Of a DNA stretch of 64,000 nt, positions 1 through 11,874 are shown piece after piece. A program made the translations under genes and the position numbers. Below the pieces are notes generated by a model, which was not told the DNA's origin, did no database searches, and saw nothing but the letters and a program-made list of their open reading frames with translations. The stretch's first letter is position 1, and each line of letters opens with the position of its first letter. The DNA lies in contig NC_086184.1 in NCBI RefSeq assembly GCF_023053635.1, forward strand, positions 12,632,379-12,696,378. The letters are read 5' to 3'. Source of the stretch: Elgaria multicarinata webbii (taxonomy: Eukaryota > Chordata > Lepidosauria > Squamata > Anguidae).

Positions 1-257
1 AGGGGCACTCGCTGTCTAGGTGATACACCCTATGATGTTTCTGGAATCAGATCTGCATCTGTAGCAGCAGCATGGCAGAGTAGAAAAGGCCTGGGAATTG
101 TAGATTTTCCAATGCTGCAGGGTCAGGGAAGTATGAATATAATCTTGGGACAAAAAGTGTTAACATGAAACTGGTTATTATTCATCAGCTTTCTCCAACA
201 AAAGGCTGCTAGTTAACCCAAGTTGTCAAACCCCAGATGATATTCTGTAGAAATTGT

Positions 258-274
258 AACAACAACAACAACAA

Positions 275-331
<57 letters not shown>
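258..331. repeat. (AAC)n/(ATT)n compound microsatellite
   Basis: Six AAC units run directly into about 18 ATT units. The overlapping poly-Ile ORF is an artefact of this repeat. Confidence 0.97.
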
Positions 332-333
<2 letters not shown>

Positions 334-1090
334 CAGTTCTCTCTGCTTGTTGCCTCCCAGGAGTTCAGAAACTGGGTCCTCTACTTTATTGTCTGTCCAC
401 TAGAAAGCAGATCCTTTGCAGAAACACTTGACCAGGGGTTGGTCTAAGAAACACCTCACAGTTCTCTAGAGCTAGTCTTTCTTCTGCCTTTGAGGAAGGT
501 TGTTGGTTGTAGTGTTTGTAGCTCAGACTGAAGAAAGAAGATTTACTTCACATTTTGTAATATTTTCTTAATTCTACAGGTGTGGCCTCCATATATTTAT
601 AATCAGACAACTTATAAACAGAACCCTCCAACTTTTCTTAGGCTTTGAAATAACTTGATGGTGTGTGACATGTGCAGAACGCCCCTCAAGCCCCTGTGCA
701 GCAAGCTGATTATCAATGTGCATGTTAACACCTATGAACTGCAGTGTTGCTACTTGTGAAGAACACCTGGCTTCTTTACCATTTTTAGCCTTTCTTAAAT
801 TCACGGGTTTCTTAAGCTTTGTTTGTTTACATGTCTGTTTTTCACTGAATGTGACCTTACAACTCTGAGCCAATGGGCAATACCCTGTATTAAGAAATGT
901 ACATAAAAGAAACTTACAAATTATTTGTGGCATTAATTGCAGACTGCTGTGTAACTGGTAGAGGGTTGCATTTCAAATACTTGTGTTTTAAAACTGCAGG
1001 GAAATCCTTGATTTAAAACAACAACAACAAGCTGCATTAAGCAAAGCACAAACATCAGTTTTTCTAGAAAAAGCTTACTGCGTTTTTCCA
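332..1090. other. Unassigned intergenic sequence
   Basis: AT-rich, with no repeat family, exon or RNA gene that I recognise. The minus-strand ORF at 574-933 shows no family features and looks like chance. Confidence 0.6.
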
Positions 1091-1095
1091 AGAAA

Positions 1096-1330
1096 GATCA
1101 TAGAATAGTAAAGTTGGAAGGGGCCCGTAAGGCCATCGAGTCCAACCCCCTGCTCAATGCAGGAATCTGCATTAAAGCATCCCTGACAGATGGCTGTCCA
1201 GCTGAATCTTGAATGCCTCTAGTATGGAGCCCACAACCTCCCTAGGTCATTGGTTCCATTGTCGTACTGATGTCCAGCCGGAATCTGGCTTCCTGTAACT
1301 TAAGCCCATTATTCTGTGCCCTGAGTGACA
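1096..1330 (-). mobile_element. CR1 LINE 3'-end fragment
   Basis: Begins ATCATAGAATAGTAAAGTTG, the reverse complement of the CR1 3' end, followed by the GGAAGGGGCC and TCCAACCCCCTGC signatures. Diverged and truncated. Confidence 0.85.
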
Positions 1331-1344
1331 AAACACTTCTATTT

Positions 1345-2700
1345 TGTTTTGTAGATAAAATATAGTCACACTAATCATGTAGAATAATATGGTACCAAAA
1401 ACAGCATTGTTCAATAATTGCCCAGCAAAGCTTTTCATCAAGGATTGCACATAAATAGGGGTAGCAGCCTCAGCTTTAGAAGTGCAGATTGCATTGTCCA
1501 TATTCTCAAAGTCACTTCAACTTTCCTGGGTACAAGATAAAAAGTAGAAATGTTTCTACTACTTGAGACACTAACTAGGAGATCCATAACAATCTCCCAA
1601 CATCTTTTTCTTCACTTAATTCATATGCCCTCCCACCACATACATAATTGAATTGTGGTATACCTTCCTCCTCTTCTACAGATAACAGCAGCTGGTGGTG
1701 GGAACTTAAATCAAGAAAACAGTGTTGGAAAGGGGCCAACAATAAAACCCCTGAGTGCCATGTCCCAGATCAGATATCCACACATACACATTTTCCACAG
1801 GATAAGTTAACATGTCTGAATGCAGTGTGTTTTCCCCAGAATGGCTTGCTAACCATACAGTGTGGTTTATTTTATTTTTTTGAACAAGCCACCTTGAGGA
1901 CCCATGTCTTGTTGTTGGGCTGTTCAGGGTAGTTAAGAAGCTTCACTGCATGGTTAACAAACCACTCTGGCTATGTTGAGATGACATAACAAGCCACCCT
2001 GCAGAAAATGTGCTGTGTTCAGATGACCCAATAACCCATGGTTTAACAACAACCCACACTGGGGAGGTTAGCGTGTTGTGTGAAAGGAGATATGTTCATG
2101 GCTTTCCCATGTTGTATTTACATTGGCTGTCTTAAACTTATTGCCATTTCTACATTGTAAATCTCATTTCTTTAGCCCAATGTGGGAAAGCTCTCTACAA
2201 AGCATCCTACCTATTTAGTTTGTGGCTTAAATCACAAATTTATATTTTGTTCTTAGTCTTTCCTTGCTACTTTTGTAGTTTGTCTCTGCCCACAGCTAGG
2301 ATTCAGCTGCCTTACAAAGAAGAATTGTTTATTCCCCACTTCATTAGAGCAAGTTGAAGGTTTCCATCAAACTACAAGTCCAAAAAAGAAAATCAGCAGG
2401 TCGATTAAGAATAATGCAATTCAGCTTAATTGACTTGGTTCAGATGGGTAGTAAAGCGAAATTTGCAAGATAGAAAAGGTAAACGAGTAGAAATGATTAG
2501 TATGAAGTGTTAGCGTTAGGAATTTTTAACAATCTTTAGGTACTCAAAACATTTTTGTGCAGAGACGCTTTAACATCTTTGGGGATAATGAAAGCAAATG
2601 TTGAATCATCCCAGTCCACGAGAAGGTATTCTGTATATCATTGTAAAAGGACTACGTTTGGTTTGCCTGCAACATTTCCTTTTTCTCCTTATTTCCCAGT
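1345..2700. other. Intergenic stretch with a diverged MITE-like part
   Basis: Between about 1920 and 2070 are CTGTTCAGGG, GTTCAGATGACC and GGTTTAACAAC motifs that recur at 43070-43195. This suggests an old inverted-repeat element family. The remainder shows nothing I recognise. Confidence 0.45.
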
Positions 2701-2706
2701 GCACGT

Positions 2707-2832
2707 TGAGGGACCTGTGGCCCTCCAGATGTTTTTGAACTCCAACTCCCATAAGCCCCAGTCAGCATAGCCAATGGTTGGGGTGATGGGAGTTGCAAGC
2801 CAACCATATGGAGGGCCACAATTTCCACATTG
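2707..2832. mobile_element. Short hAT-type palindromic MITE
   Basis: Arms with GTGGCCCTCCAGATGTTTTT and its inverse around CCAACTCCCATAAGCC and GATGGGAGTTG. It belongs to the same abundant approximately 130-bp hairpin family as 4093-4222. Confidence 0.75.
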
Positions 2833-2841
2833 CTGCCCTAG

Positions 2842-4084
2842 TGCATCTGTTATACAAACCAAATTGATGAGGGCTGAAAAGGCAAAGAAATGCCTTTTCT
2901 ACAAAAATCATGTCAGCTAAATCCAAAATCTACAAAAATCATGTCAGCTAAATCCATTTTCCATCTGCTTTATGTATAAATTCAACTATTTTTAGCATTT
3001 AGCTTAGCTAGTTAATCTGGAATTTAGATGATAACTGCTCAATCAAGGAAGCTTGTGAAAATTCTCTTACGACCCTGTATTTGTAGAAAGTGAAGACCTG
3101 AGAATCGTAGATGCTTTTTTCATGAAATGTGTGGCATTTTCAGGAGGGAAGTATGTACATGTAATGTTTGGAAATCTCATGGGAAGAAGGATGCTTTCTC
3201 AAACTGCATTGTTGATGAGCACTGCAGAGAACATGTTGACATGTATGCACAGAATGGGGGAGGGAGGAGAGTAGCCACCTTTCTGAACTACACCCCACTT
3301 TTAGTCCTTGAGGCCTTTTGCATTGCCATCTGGTGGTATGGGTTGTCATCTCAGTCCTTCATCCAGCCTGAAAACAACTAGCATAACTATGTAAGAGTTC
3401 TCAGCTTGCACCCCTTCTCAATTTGTTTGCATGCTTCTATTGTGAAATGAAACTCATTCACCCAGCATTCAGTTCATAAGTGCTATTCTATATAAGTTTG
3501 AGAAGGATCGCCTTTGGCTGTCATAGGCCATTTCACACATTCTATACTTACTGCTCTTGCACAATATGGCATTTGCAAAGAAAATCATGAGATGCACTCT
3601 ACCCTTACTGTAGAAGTTATTGTATTAAGAAAACCTGATGCATTTTGAGTGATTTAAGTTCTTCCACAAGGCTGCTCTCAGGAAAACCATTGTTCTTTCT
3701 CTCTATTTGCTTGCTGTCTTTTTCCACACTCTTGAAAATCATTTGCTCTTCAATTGTGCATCTTCACTAACTACCATCTGATTCGGATTTTTTTCCGCTA
3801 GGCTAATTAAGATATTGCTAAACTTGCACCATGGGGTGGAAGGGGGGTCAGTCTGAAGTGAGTTTCAGTGGAGTGGGAAATGCTAATTACTGCTTTCTGT
3901 AACTTGCTATGCACATTGCTGAAAATATTCTGTGCATAATATAGCAAAAATGTTTCATTTTAAAACATGTATATAATGTGCTGCTCTCTAATCATACTCA
4001 TTGGAAGGAGAAATGAGTGGCAGTCAATTACTACATCAGTTTTAATGCTGTGTAAATTTTGAATAACCACCTTATTCATGAATC
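2842..4084. other. Unassigned intergenic, with a small tandem duplication
   Basis: A 26-bp unit starting CTACAAAAATCATGTCAGC occurs at 2899 and again at 2930 (offset 31 bp). Otherwise no repeat, exon or RNA is recognised. The opposed ORFs at 3127-3381 and 3140-3349 have no family features. Confidence 0.6.
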
Positions 4085-4092
4085 ATGTAGCA

Positions 4093-4222
4093 CAGCCTTT
4101 CTCAACCTGGGGCGCTCCAGATGTGTTGGACTACAACTCCCAGAATGCCCCAGCCAGCTGGCTGGGGCATTCTGGGAGATGCAGTCCAAGACATCTGGAG
4201 TGCCCCAGGTTGAGAAAGGCTG
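4093..4222. mobile_element. Near-perfect hairpin hAT MITE with 8-bp target duplication
   Basis: Begins CAGCCTTTCTCAACC and ends GGTTGAGAAAGGCTG, with the two 65-nt arms almost fully complementary. It is flanked on both sides by ATGTAGCA (4085-4092 and 4223-4230), an exact 8-bp target duplication as hAT elements make. Confidence 0.92.
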
Positions 4223-4352
4223 ATGTAGCATCATGCTTATGGCTGAACCCACCTGAAACTGCAGGCAGGATGTCCAGCCTCAACCAAAACCTGAAAGCAA
4301 CGCGATTTGGAGCTTGTGTCATTTTAGAGGGGAGAGAATAGCTGTTGATTAT

Positions 4353-4708
4353 GGGCTCATCTACACCAAGCAGGATATTCCACTATGAAAGTGATATGAA
4401 AGCAGCATATAAAAGGCAGGAGCCACACTAGTGCTTTATAGTGGTATTGAAGTGCACTGACAAGTGTTGGTGCCCATTGACACATGCCATATACCGCTTT
4501 CATACCACTTTCATAGTGTTATATCCTTCTTGGTGCAGAAGTGTCATGGGCCCCAACAGTTGTCAGTGCATTTCAGTACCACTATAAAGCAGGAGTTTAG
4601 ATCCTGCAGTGCACTTCAATACCACTATAACGCAGAAGTGTGGCTCCTGAAAGTACCACTTTCATACCACTTCCATAGTGGAATATCCTGCTTGGTGTAG
4701 ATGAGCCC
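4353..4708. mobile_element. Non-autonomous DNA transposon with long terminal inverted repeats
   Basis: Ends are GGGCTCATCTACACCAAGCA... and its reverse complement. They match perfectly for 35 bp and with two mismatches to about 50 bp. The interior repeats a TGCACTTCAATACCACTATA motif in both orientations. No target duplication is clear. A diverged relative lies at 22634-22757. Confidence 0.8.
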
Positions 4709-4831
4709 TAAAACTACAATAGCAACCAGAAACAATCCTTTCTCATGTGGCCATATCATAAAACATTTTAATGATGCCAATTTAGATACATTAACATCTG
4801 CAGATTTGCTTATGCAAAAACTTCCACAAAC

Positions 4832-4967
4832 ATAGAATCATAGAATAGCAGAGTTGGAAGGGGCCTACAAGGCCATCTAGTCCAACCCCCTGCTTAATGC
4901 AGGAAGCCACCCTAAAGCATCCCTGACAGATGGTTGTCCAGCTGCCTCTTGAAGGCCTCTAGTGTTA
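4832..4967 (-). mobile_element. CR1 LINE 3'-end fragment
   Basis: ATAGAATCATAGAATAGCAG followed by the TTGGAAGGGGCC and CCAACCCCCTGC signatures. About 135 bp, minus strand. Confidence 0.88.
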
Positions 4968-5985
4968 ACAAGCCAATTGTTGCTAGCTAATGTAGGATTC
5001 AGATATATATTAGCAATTGACAGATTTGTTATTCACTAGTGATTAACCAACACAGCACTTGATTTGCAATCTCATTGGTACTAAATGGTTTAAACCATAG
5101 CTAGTTTGTAGATAATTACTCAAGAATGAAGAAAACAAAATCATTAGATTTTGTGCAGTGCAGTCTTTTACATGTTTACTCAAAATGCCTTACCGTGCTT
5201 AATGAGACTTTCTCCCTGTTACATGTATGTAGGATTCCAGAGGCTTACCTGAGAGTAAGTCCCATTAAACTCAATGAAAACCACTTCTAAGTAGATTAGT
5301 AGGGCTGGGCTGTTAGTCTCCTAAGCTTCTCTTTTATCTTTATAATGGATGAGGCTATATTACCTAATTGTATGTAGGGCTATTTTTAATGATGCTGTAG
5401 AATTTGACAGGCTATGTACTTTTGCCGCTGCTGCAAAGAAGCCTAATGGAGTACAGAAACAGAATAGAGCAGAGGGATGCGACTCTTCATATATAATGCA
5501 GAAATCAAAACCTTCCCAGGATATTTTTAGCTATTTCCTTTTACTTCTGACTGGAAACACACTTTGGAAGGATCTAAAGAGAATAGAGGTCATTTAAGAA
5601 AAGGCTCTGTGGGACACTGAAGTTAGTAGCTCAGCTTCTGCTGAAAACAGCTATATTTAAACATCCCATATCAAGGAGAAATCACGTTTCCTTACCGTCG
5701 CTTCTCTGCCCCCATGTTTGTCCCTCATTACTTCCTCTTCTGCCCAGAGGGAAAAGAGGAAGAAAACAAAGGCCACATGGCCCTTTCAGGGGCCATTTTA
5801 ATTGCACCACTTTTCCTACATGCAGCAGGAGATCGCAGCACATTCCATTTTTAAAAGGAAGACATTAAAAGAAGTCTGTTTTGTGACGGAAAAAGGAGCG
5901 GGAGGCAGAAGTCGTCTAAGTGATGTGTGCACATCTGTAAGTGGGCAGTACCGAGCATGCGATAAAACGCTCGCCTGATGAACCT
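4968..5985. other. Intergenic with one short MITE remnant
   Basis: At about 5240-5300 lies a GAGTAAGTCCCATTAAACTC motif, part of a very common reptile-type palindromic repeat that recurs near 8190, 17510, 60070 and 60800. Nothing else recognised. Confidence 0.5.
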
Positions 5986-5993
5986 CTAGAAGG

Positions 5994-6122
5994 CTATGTA
6001 CTTCTCCTAGTGTTAGCTGAGATGATGGCCACTCCCATCAACTTAGCCAGCACAGCCAATGGTGAGGGATGATTGGAGTTGTAGGCCAAGACATTTGGAG
6101 GGCCACAAGTTACCCACCCTTG
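5994..6122. mobile_element. Diverged hairpin MITE of the GGCCACAAG family
   Basis: Contains CACTCCCATCAACTTAGCCA, GATTGGAGTTGTAGGCC and GGAGGGCCACAAGTTACCCA, the right arm of the approximately 130-bp palindromic family. Confidence 0.65.
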
Positions 6123-6454
6123 TGCTAAAGAACCAAAGTGAGCTGCTACAGATGTAATGCCAAGCAATGGGTTGGTGCTGAGGATTCCTGTGTGCTCCTT
6201 TCTCCCCACTTCCAGCTGTTCCACATCTCCCAGCCTGTCTGGGTTGAATAATAAGTTAATGTATTACTATACCTTGATTAACTTTGGGTAGGACAGACTA
6301 ACAGCTTCAGGATGTTAATCTGGCTATCAGCCTACCATCCCAGCCTTAATATATGCCATGGAAATAGACAATAGGAGCTCTTCTGAGAAACAGCTCTCAA
6401 CCTATTTCACCAGATATCGATGATAGAGATAGGTTCAGGGAAATCTCCCAATAG

Positions 6455-6668
6455 ATCAATGAGAAGGCTATCAATGGCTACTAGTCCTGATGGCTAAGTG
6501 CAACCCCCAGTATCAGAGGCAGTAAGCCTGTATACTCTAGTTGTTGGGAAACACAGGTGGGAGCATGCTGTTGCACTGTGTCCTGCTTGTGGGTCCCTGG
6601 TTGGCCACTGCGTGAACAGTGCTGGGCTAGATGGACCCTCAGTCTGATCCAGCATGGCTCTTATATTT
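6455..6668 (+). mobile_element. CR1 LINE 3'-region fragment
   Basis: Shows GAGAAGGCTATCAATGGCTA, then GTTGGCCACTGCGTGAACAG and GTCTGATCCAGCATGGCTCT, the typical reptile CR1 sequence in sense orientation. Confidence 0.85.
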
Positions 6669-6669
6669 T

Positions 6670-8235
6670 TTGCTCACCAAACTTATTTGGCTTGCCTAAG
6701 GGTGCAGCGGGCAAAAAAAAACTGGCCATATTTTTGTACCACCAAAATCCTCTACCACTTCCACAGCCACTCTGAAATTAATCTATCCACCCCATGAAAA
6801 GGGCTCTGAATACATAGTATATTCTACATTGTGGCAGAGAGACTGTTCTAAAATCAACTTATGTCTCAAAAACCAGTGATAACTAGGCATCACAGGATCA
6901 TAACCTTTAATAACTTTCATTTTAGGTGGTCTTGGGAATAGGGGGTATGTAAATGAGCTGAGATGTCAAGTAATTCTAGGCCTCTTCCCAGCTGAGTGAT
7001 CCCACTAGTCTAAGTGTTTTCTTTCTCTTTAGAAAAAAATTGGATAAAACATACCAGTTCATTATGAGGGAAAGAACTCATCAAGCTTATTAGCAAAATT
7101 AGCTGCTAGGATGAAAGCTTCCAAGGAAAGATTCATATCATTAGCACTGTTCTGGCTGAGTACTTGACAAGTGTCTTTTTTTAAAAAAAGTACATCCTCT
7201 CTTTGGACATCTTAATACTTATTTTGACACTTTTCATGTATTTAATTTATTTTACTTTAAAACACCTTCAGGTTTTTCAGCATGTCTATTTAATCCATTA
7301 ACTAGTTAAGAGTATGCTTAGAGAGTTAATCAGCTGGAGAGGGAAATATTTGATTCCATGACTGCCCTACTGCAAAATGGAAGAGTTACCACCAGGCAAA
7401 TAAAGTTATCCTCACAGTTTGTCTGCTGAGACACTACTACATGTATGCAGGATATAAATAAAACGTCCTCTTTTTTAGAAAGTTGATTTAGCAAGAAGCT
7501 CAGCCTATTAATTTTGGAGCTGTCGTGGCAGTAGTAATGCTGGGTTAGCTACCCAAGCACCAATAAAAAGTCTCATCTTTGAGGTACAGCCAATTGTTCT
7601 GTTTCCATTTAAGTGAGCAAAAGTCTCCATCAAATGTGCTCTGACAGATCCAATAACGGGAAAGAAACTTCCCACTTTTCTTAATCAAGACATGGCTCCA
7701 TTACCATTAGAGATGCTAATCTAGAGGGCTTTGAAGATAATTACTAACTACAGTGCAGGCCAGCTGATTGCTGCATTACCAAAACCATAATCTCTATTCT
7801 CACTGAAATGTACCCAAGAGTTAGTAACTGAGTACCAAAAGTGATTGGATGGGTCACCCTGATACAAAAAGGGGTCCCCCCCCACAAAAGGGCTGTTTTA
7901 TACATCATGCTAGACTGTGAGAAACATTAAAACTACATCCATTGACGCTCTTCCGTTTGTGCAAAAGCTTGTTCAACTTGTAGAGGCATAAGAATTATCG
8001 AGTTGTAGCACTGCGTGAATGTTTCACAAAGCCTTGTACAACTGCTTGTTGTGCTAGCCACTGTTTCCCTTCTACATCACAGTTCTTTGAATCCAAGCAT
8101 TGCTTCCTTAGATTGTCAATGAAAAGAGGTTTGGAAATAACATTTCACTCATGTATTTTGTCTTTAATTTCTATGGGTTGTATCCAAGGTTAGTCCTACT
8201 AAAATTGACCCATTGAAATTAATGGGACTTAAGTT
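6670..8235. other. Largely repeat-free stretch, possible conserved non-coding sequence
   Basis: No transposon signature is seen between about 6,950 and 8,150. The part 7470-7830 is rich in homeodomain-like ATTA/TAAT cores (CCTATTAATTTTGG, GATAATTACTAACTAC, TTACCATTAGAGATGCTAAT). It looks more like an enhancer-type conserved element than decayed repeat, but conservation cannot be tested here. Confidence 0.35.
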
Positions 8236-8239
8236 GTTT

Positions 8240-8760
8240 AGTTAATTTTGTTTACAAAAATTTGTATACCGCTCCATATCTAAAACAGATTCTAGAACGG
8301 TGAATGTAAGAAGTAAAACAGTCAAAAATAAAAAAGATTGAAACACTATATTAAAAAATCCTTACTTTTTAAAAACAGAATGCCCATAAAAACCATGGCT
8401 GTCACCTCCCGGAATAGAGGCGTTTTCAGGAAGTGTTGGTGCTTGCCTGGAGTTTCCCCCCCAAAAAAGGGGAGGGGCACCACGCTGAAGCTTCTTCTTC
8501 TGGTGGACGCCAGTCAGGCCATAGCGCCATGCGGAACCACCAGGAGAAGTCCTTCTGATGACTCCAGTGAATGGGTAGGTTGGAAAGGGAGAAGGTACTC
8601 TCTCAGGTATCCTAGTCCCAAGTTGTTTAGGGCTTTGTACATTAGTACCCAAACCTCAGACCTGGCCCTGTAGCAATTAGGCAACCAGTGCAGTTCCCTC
8701 AGCAAAGGAATTGCATGCAGAAAAAGGACAGCAGTTAGGCTAGCATTGGATATCACCCTC
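8240..8760 (-). mobile_element. L2-clade LINE fragment, reverse transcriptase C-terminus
   Basis: The minus-strand frame reads LHWLPNCYRARSEVWVLMYK then ALNNLGLGYLREYLLPFQPT, the typical C-terminal RT block of L2-clade LINEs (HWLP...KALN). It is decayed and truncated. Its 3' tail with TATACCGCTCCATAT lies at the left. Confidence 0.82.
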
Positions 8761-9745
8761 TGTGTTTAACTGTGTGGCAGTTGTATCCATGCTTCTCTAT
8801 AGCTCCAGTTCTATTTTTCAATGGAATCTAGAGTAAGCCCCTGGGGAGGGGCTGAAGCTCGGTCACAGAGTGGTGGTGCGGTGTGACCACTGCTGTAGCA
8901 TCCATAATGGATCTCCCCTTCTCAGCTCTTATCGGGGTCCTTTTAATACATAACGAGGTATTTGAGGGTCAAGGATTGTTCCTAACACAACTCTTCTTGA
9001 CTTCAAGAGGCCCCGATCACTTTATCAAAAGTTGGGAAACAGCTGAGCCGCATAGAATAGAGTGTTCTTGCCAGCCCATGTTCTAAGATTGCCAGATCAA
9101 TTGAGCCCATCCTGTATGTCATTTTGAAGGGCACCATGCTGAAGTCGGTGAGTGCATTGATTACCGAACTGACATTACTAAGGAGGGACGTACTCATTGA
9201 TTTCCTCAAGGAAGACCTCTACGTGGCATTGAACTCTTAAGTGTGGATGAAGTTGAATGTCTTCTTTTTCTGCACAAAGCACTCTTGCAGACTTAACAGG
9301 CTATTTTTGTGAGGGGAGGGGGGTAGCAGCTACCAGAAATAGTTGTATAAGCAATACACCTATTTGAATGCTATCCTTCTCTATATATATATGGATGTAT
9401 TTTACAGTGCAATCCAATGAACGTCTACACAGAAGTCCTATTCATACTCCCTATGTGTCATACTCCCTAGTAAGTGAGTATAGGATTGCATCTTAAGGCA
9501 GCATTCTTATACTCACTTATTTGGGAGTATGTCACATTGTACAGCAAACCTATGCATTGGATTACAATGTAAAATACACTGTATGTTTAGACAGAAAAAA
9601 AGTCCTATAACTTCTAGCATTCTCCAGCCAGCACTGGTATTCAATATGTGTGTGTGTGTTTGCGTGCTTTCTTTTAGAGGCTTGTACTGTGTTATATTTA
9701 GGGGCTCCAAAATATGAGTGTCAGATATTAATAATGTTAAATAAT
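8760..9745. other. Intergenic with diverged inverted-repeat sequence
   Basis: A weak inverted pair TATCGGGGTCC and GGCCCCGATCA flanks 8930-9020. At 9410-9600 are AATCCAATG, AGGATTGCA and TTTAGACAGAAAAAAAGTCC motifs shared with the hairpin at 36533-36652. A short (TG)n run lies at 9647-9665. Confidence 0.45.
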
Positions 9746-9750
9746 AGCTA

Positions 9751-10060
9751 AGAGCCTCGTGTGGCGCAGAGCGGTAAAGCAGCAGTTTCTGCAGCTGAAA
9801 CTCTCCCCATGATCTGAGTTCGATCCCAGCGGAAGCTGGTTTCAGGCAGCCGGCTCGGGTCGACTCAGCCTTCCATCCTCCCAAGGTCGGTAAAATGAGT
9901 ACCCACTTAACTGGGGGAAAGGTAATAACGGCTGGGGAAGGCAACGGCAAACCACCCCGCTATAAGGCCTGCCAAGAAAACGTCAGCAAAAGCTGGCGTC
10001 CCTCCAAGAGTCAATAATGACTCAGTGCTTGCACGAGAGGTTCCTTTCCTTTCCTTTCCT
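9751..10060 (+). mobile_element. Full-length tRNA-derived SINE with 12-bp target duplication
   Basis: The head carries a tRNA-like A box (TGGCGCAGAGCGG) and B box (GAGTTCGATCCCAGC), followed by a body and a (CCTTT)n tail. AAATAATAGCTA flanks it at 9739-9750 and 10061-10072, an exact 12-bp duplication typical of LINE-driven retroposition. A second copy lies at 52092-52365 on the minus strand. Confidence 0.93.
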
Positions 10061-10359
10061 AAATAATAGCTACCTTGAATACCTAGTACAAAAAGACCAA
10101 ACATAAATGTCTCACACACATGCTACTAGAGCAGCTGTGCAAAAAAGAACAGCCCAACAGTGTAATCTTTCTCTTGTTTCTTTTTCTTTTTGCTGGTATA
10201 GTACTTTTGCTGGGTGATTTATATATCAATGCAGGTAGCAAAGGTTAACCAGCTCTCCCCTAAAACTCCTGCTCTGATCAAAATGAGGAGGAGGAGGAGA
10301 GAACTCCACATAGATCTCTGCTGTCATATCTGTATTGGCTATGAAACCAAAGGATTTTT

Positions 10360-10411
10360 GTTTTACTCTGTAGAGCACCATGTACGTTGATGGTGCTATA
10401 TAAATAAATAA

Positions 10412-10463
<52 letters not shown>

Positions 10464-10479
10464 TTAATAATAATAATAC
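10360..10479 (+). repeat. LINE 3' tail fused to an (AAT)n microsatellite
   Basis: TGTAGAGCACCATGTACGTT and GGTGCTATATAAATAAA match the L2-type 3' end at 21860-21890. About 22 AAT units follow. The long poly-Ile/Leu ORFs here are artefacts. Confidence 0.85.
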
Positions 10480-11404
10480 AGACATAGAAAAGAGGGCATC
10501 CATTTGGGGCAGGGCAGATGGAACACATCCTTTTAATAAGACAGTAATATAATATGACACTAGCATTTCTATATAAGGTGAGCCTACATCCTCTGTTTTT
10601 AAATGAGGAGGCACCCATGGAGGAGTTAAGGGCAAGGGACCGAATCAGCTAACCATCAACAAAGAGGCTGGACAAAAACAGTGGAGCTTTGATGAAAATG
10701 TCAGCATAACAGCAGGCACTGTAGCAAGACAAGAAGAAAGGAACAAAGGCAGAGCATTTCGAAAGCCACCGGTACTAGCAAACAACACGCATGTTGTATC
10801 AGCTGGGGGTTTCATCAAAGCAAATAGGATCTACAAAAGAGCATTAAGGGCTGGGGGGGGGGGGATAAAAACAGCAGCACCGCACCTAAGATCTCTAGAG
10901 TCATAAAAGAAGTTTGAAGTAGCTGTATTTCATTATAGTGCAGGTATATTGCATTTGCCAATTTGCTGCCTGTTTACTGCCTTGTGCTGAAACGAGTGCA
11001 TCCTGAACAGCCGTTGAGAGAATCCCAGACTTGAAAATTCCTTGGCTGCAATGCAAGGGGATTTGTCCCACGAGGAGCTGATAGAACGTCTTCACCTCTG
11101 CAGTGTAACTTGGGAATGTCTTGACCCCAACTTGTTCCTGTTTTAACTGCTCGGGACCTGCAATTTGGCCAAAGGTAGGTCTTCCAGAAGGAACGGCCTG
11201 CCTTGACGGACATTAAGCAGAACATTAGAGAAATGGAAGCCCATTTCAATTTTTTTCTGTTTTTGAGCTGGAGAAGAAGAAAGAGAAGCAAGGGGAGAGA
11301 AAAGGGAAAGAGATCAAGGGCCGCCTGCATCGTTGATCAATTTGGAGGTGTGATCCAAGAGGGGCTCCGAAAACCATCCCATAACAAGGGGAACGCCTGC
11401 CTTG
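10480..11404. other. Unassigned intergenic sequence
   Basis: A G-run at about 10,852-10,863 and otherwise mixed sequence. Several short ORFs occur on both strands around 10,970-11,330, but none shows family features or splice signals. Confidence 0.55.
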
Positions 11405-11412
11405 CTTTAAAG

Positions 11413-11749
11413 CAGGGATGAAGAACATCTTTCAGCCCAAGGGCCAAATTCCATTCCGGGAAAGCTCTCGGGGGCCACATTCTAATGATGGGAGGGGCTA
11501 AAGGCAAAATGGGCGGAGTCCAAAAACAAAACACAGTGCCATCCTATTTCAGCTTAAAGGTCTTATTGCCAGGAACTGAGCCTCGGGTGCGGCATTTCAA
11601 CCTTTTAGAATGGAGGGGGAAACCAGGAAACAATGAGCAGTATATGGGGCCAAGAGAAGTGGGCGTGGCCTCCTGAGAATCGCAGAGGGTCACATTGGAA
11701 TCCTTGGAGGGCTGAATTTGGCAGCCAAGCCTGGAGTTCCATGACCCTG
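11413..11749. mobile_element. Non-autonomous hAT element (337 bp) with near-perfect 8-bp target duplication
   Basis: Starts CAGGGATGAAGAAC and ends GTTCCATGACCCTG. Flanks are CTTTAAAG (11405-11412) and TTTTAAAG (11750-11757). The interior has GGGGCCACATT, GTCTTATTGCCAGGAACTGA and CTTTTAGAATGGAGGGGGAA blocks shared with 14427-14938, 40920-41205 and 47187-47370. Confidence 0.88.
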
Positions 11750-11874
11750 TTTTAAAGCAAAACCGCTGCTTTGTTGGCTGACGCCAACATTGGCAACAGT
11801 AGTGGGGGGGGGCTGGAAAAACTGCCCAGGGGAGGCTGTATGTTACCACCCCTGGTTTATAGTTTAAGGTTTGT

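Noticed and set aside
237-431. Poly-Asn/poly-Ile ORF
   Set aside because: Translation of an (AAC)n/(ATT)n microsatellite. The same applies to the ORFs at 10226-10635 and 46739-46939.
9763-9835. tRNA gene
   Set aside because: A and B boxes are present but belong to a SINE with tail and target duplications. A mature tRNA cloverleaf with acceptor stem was not apparent.
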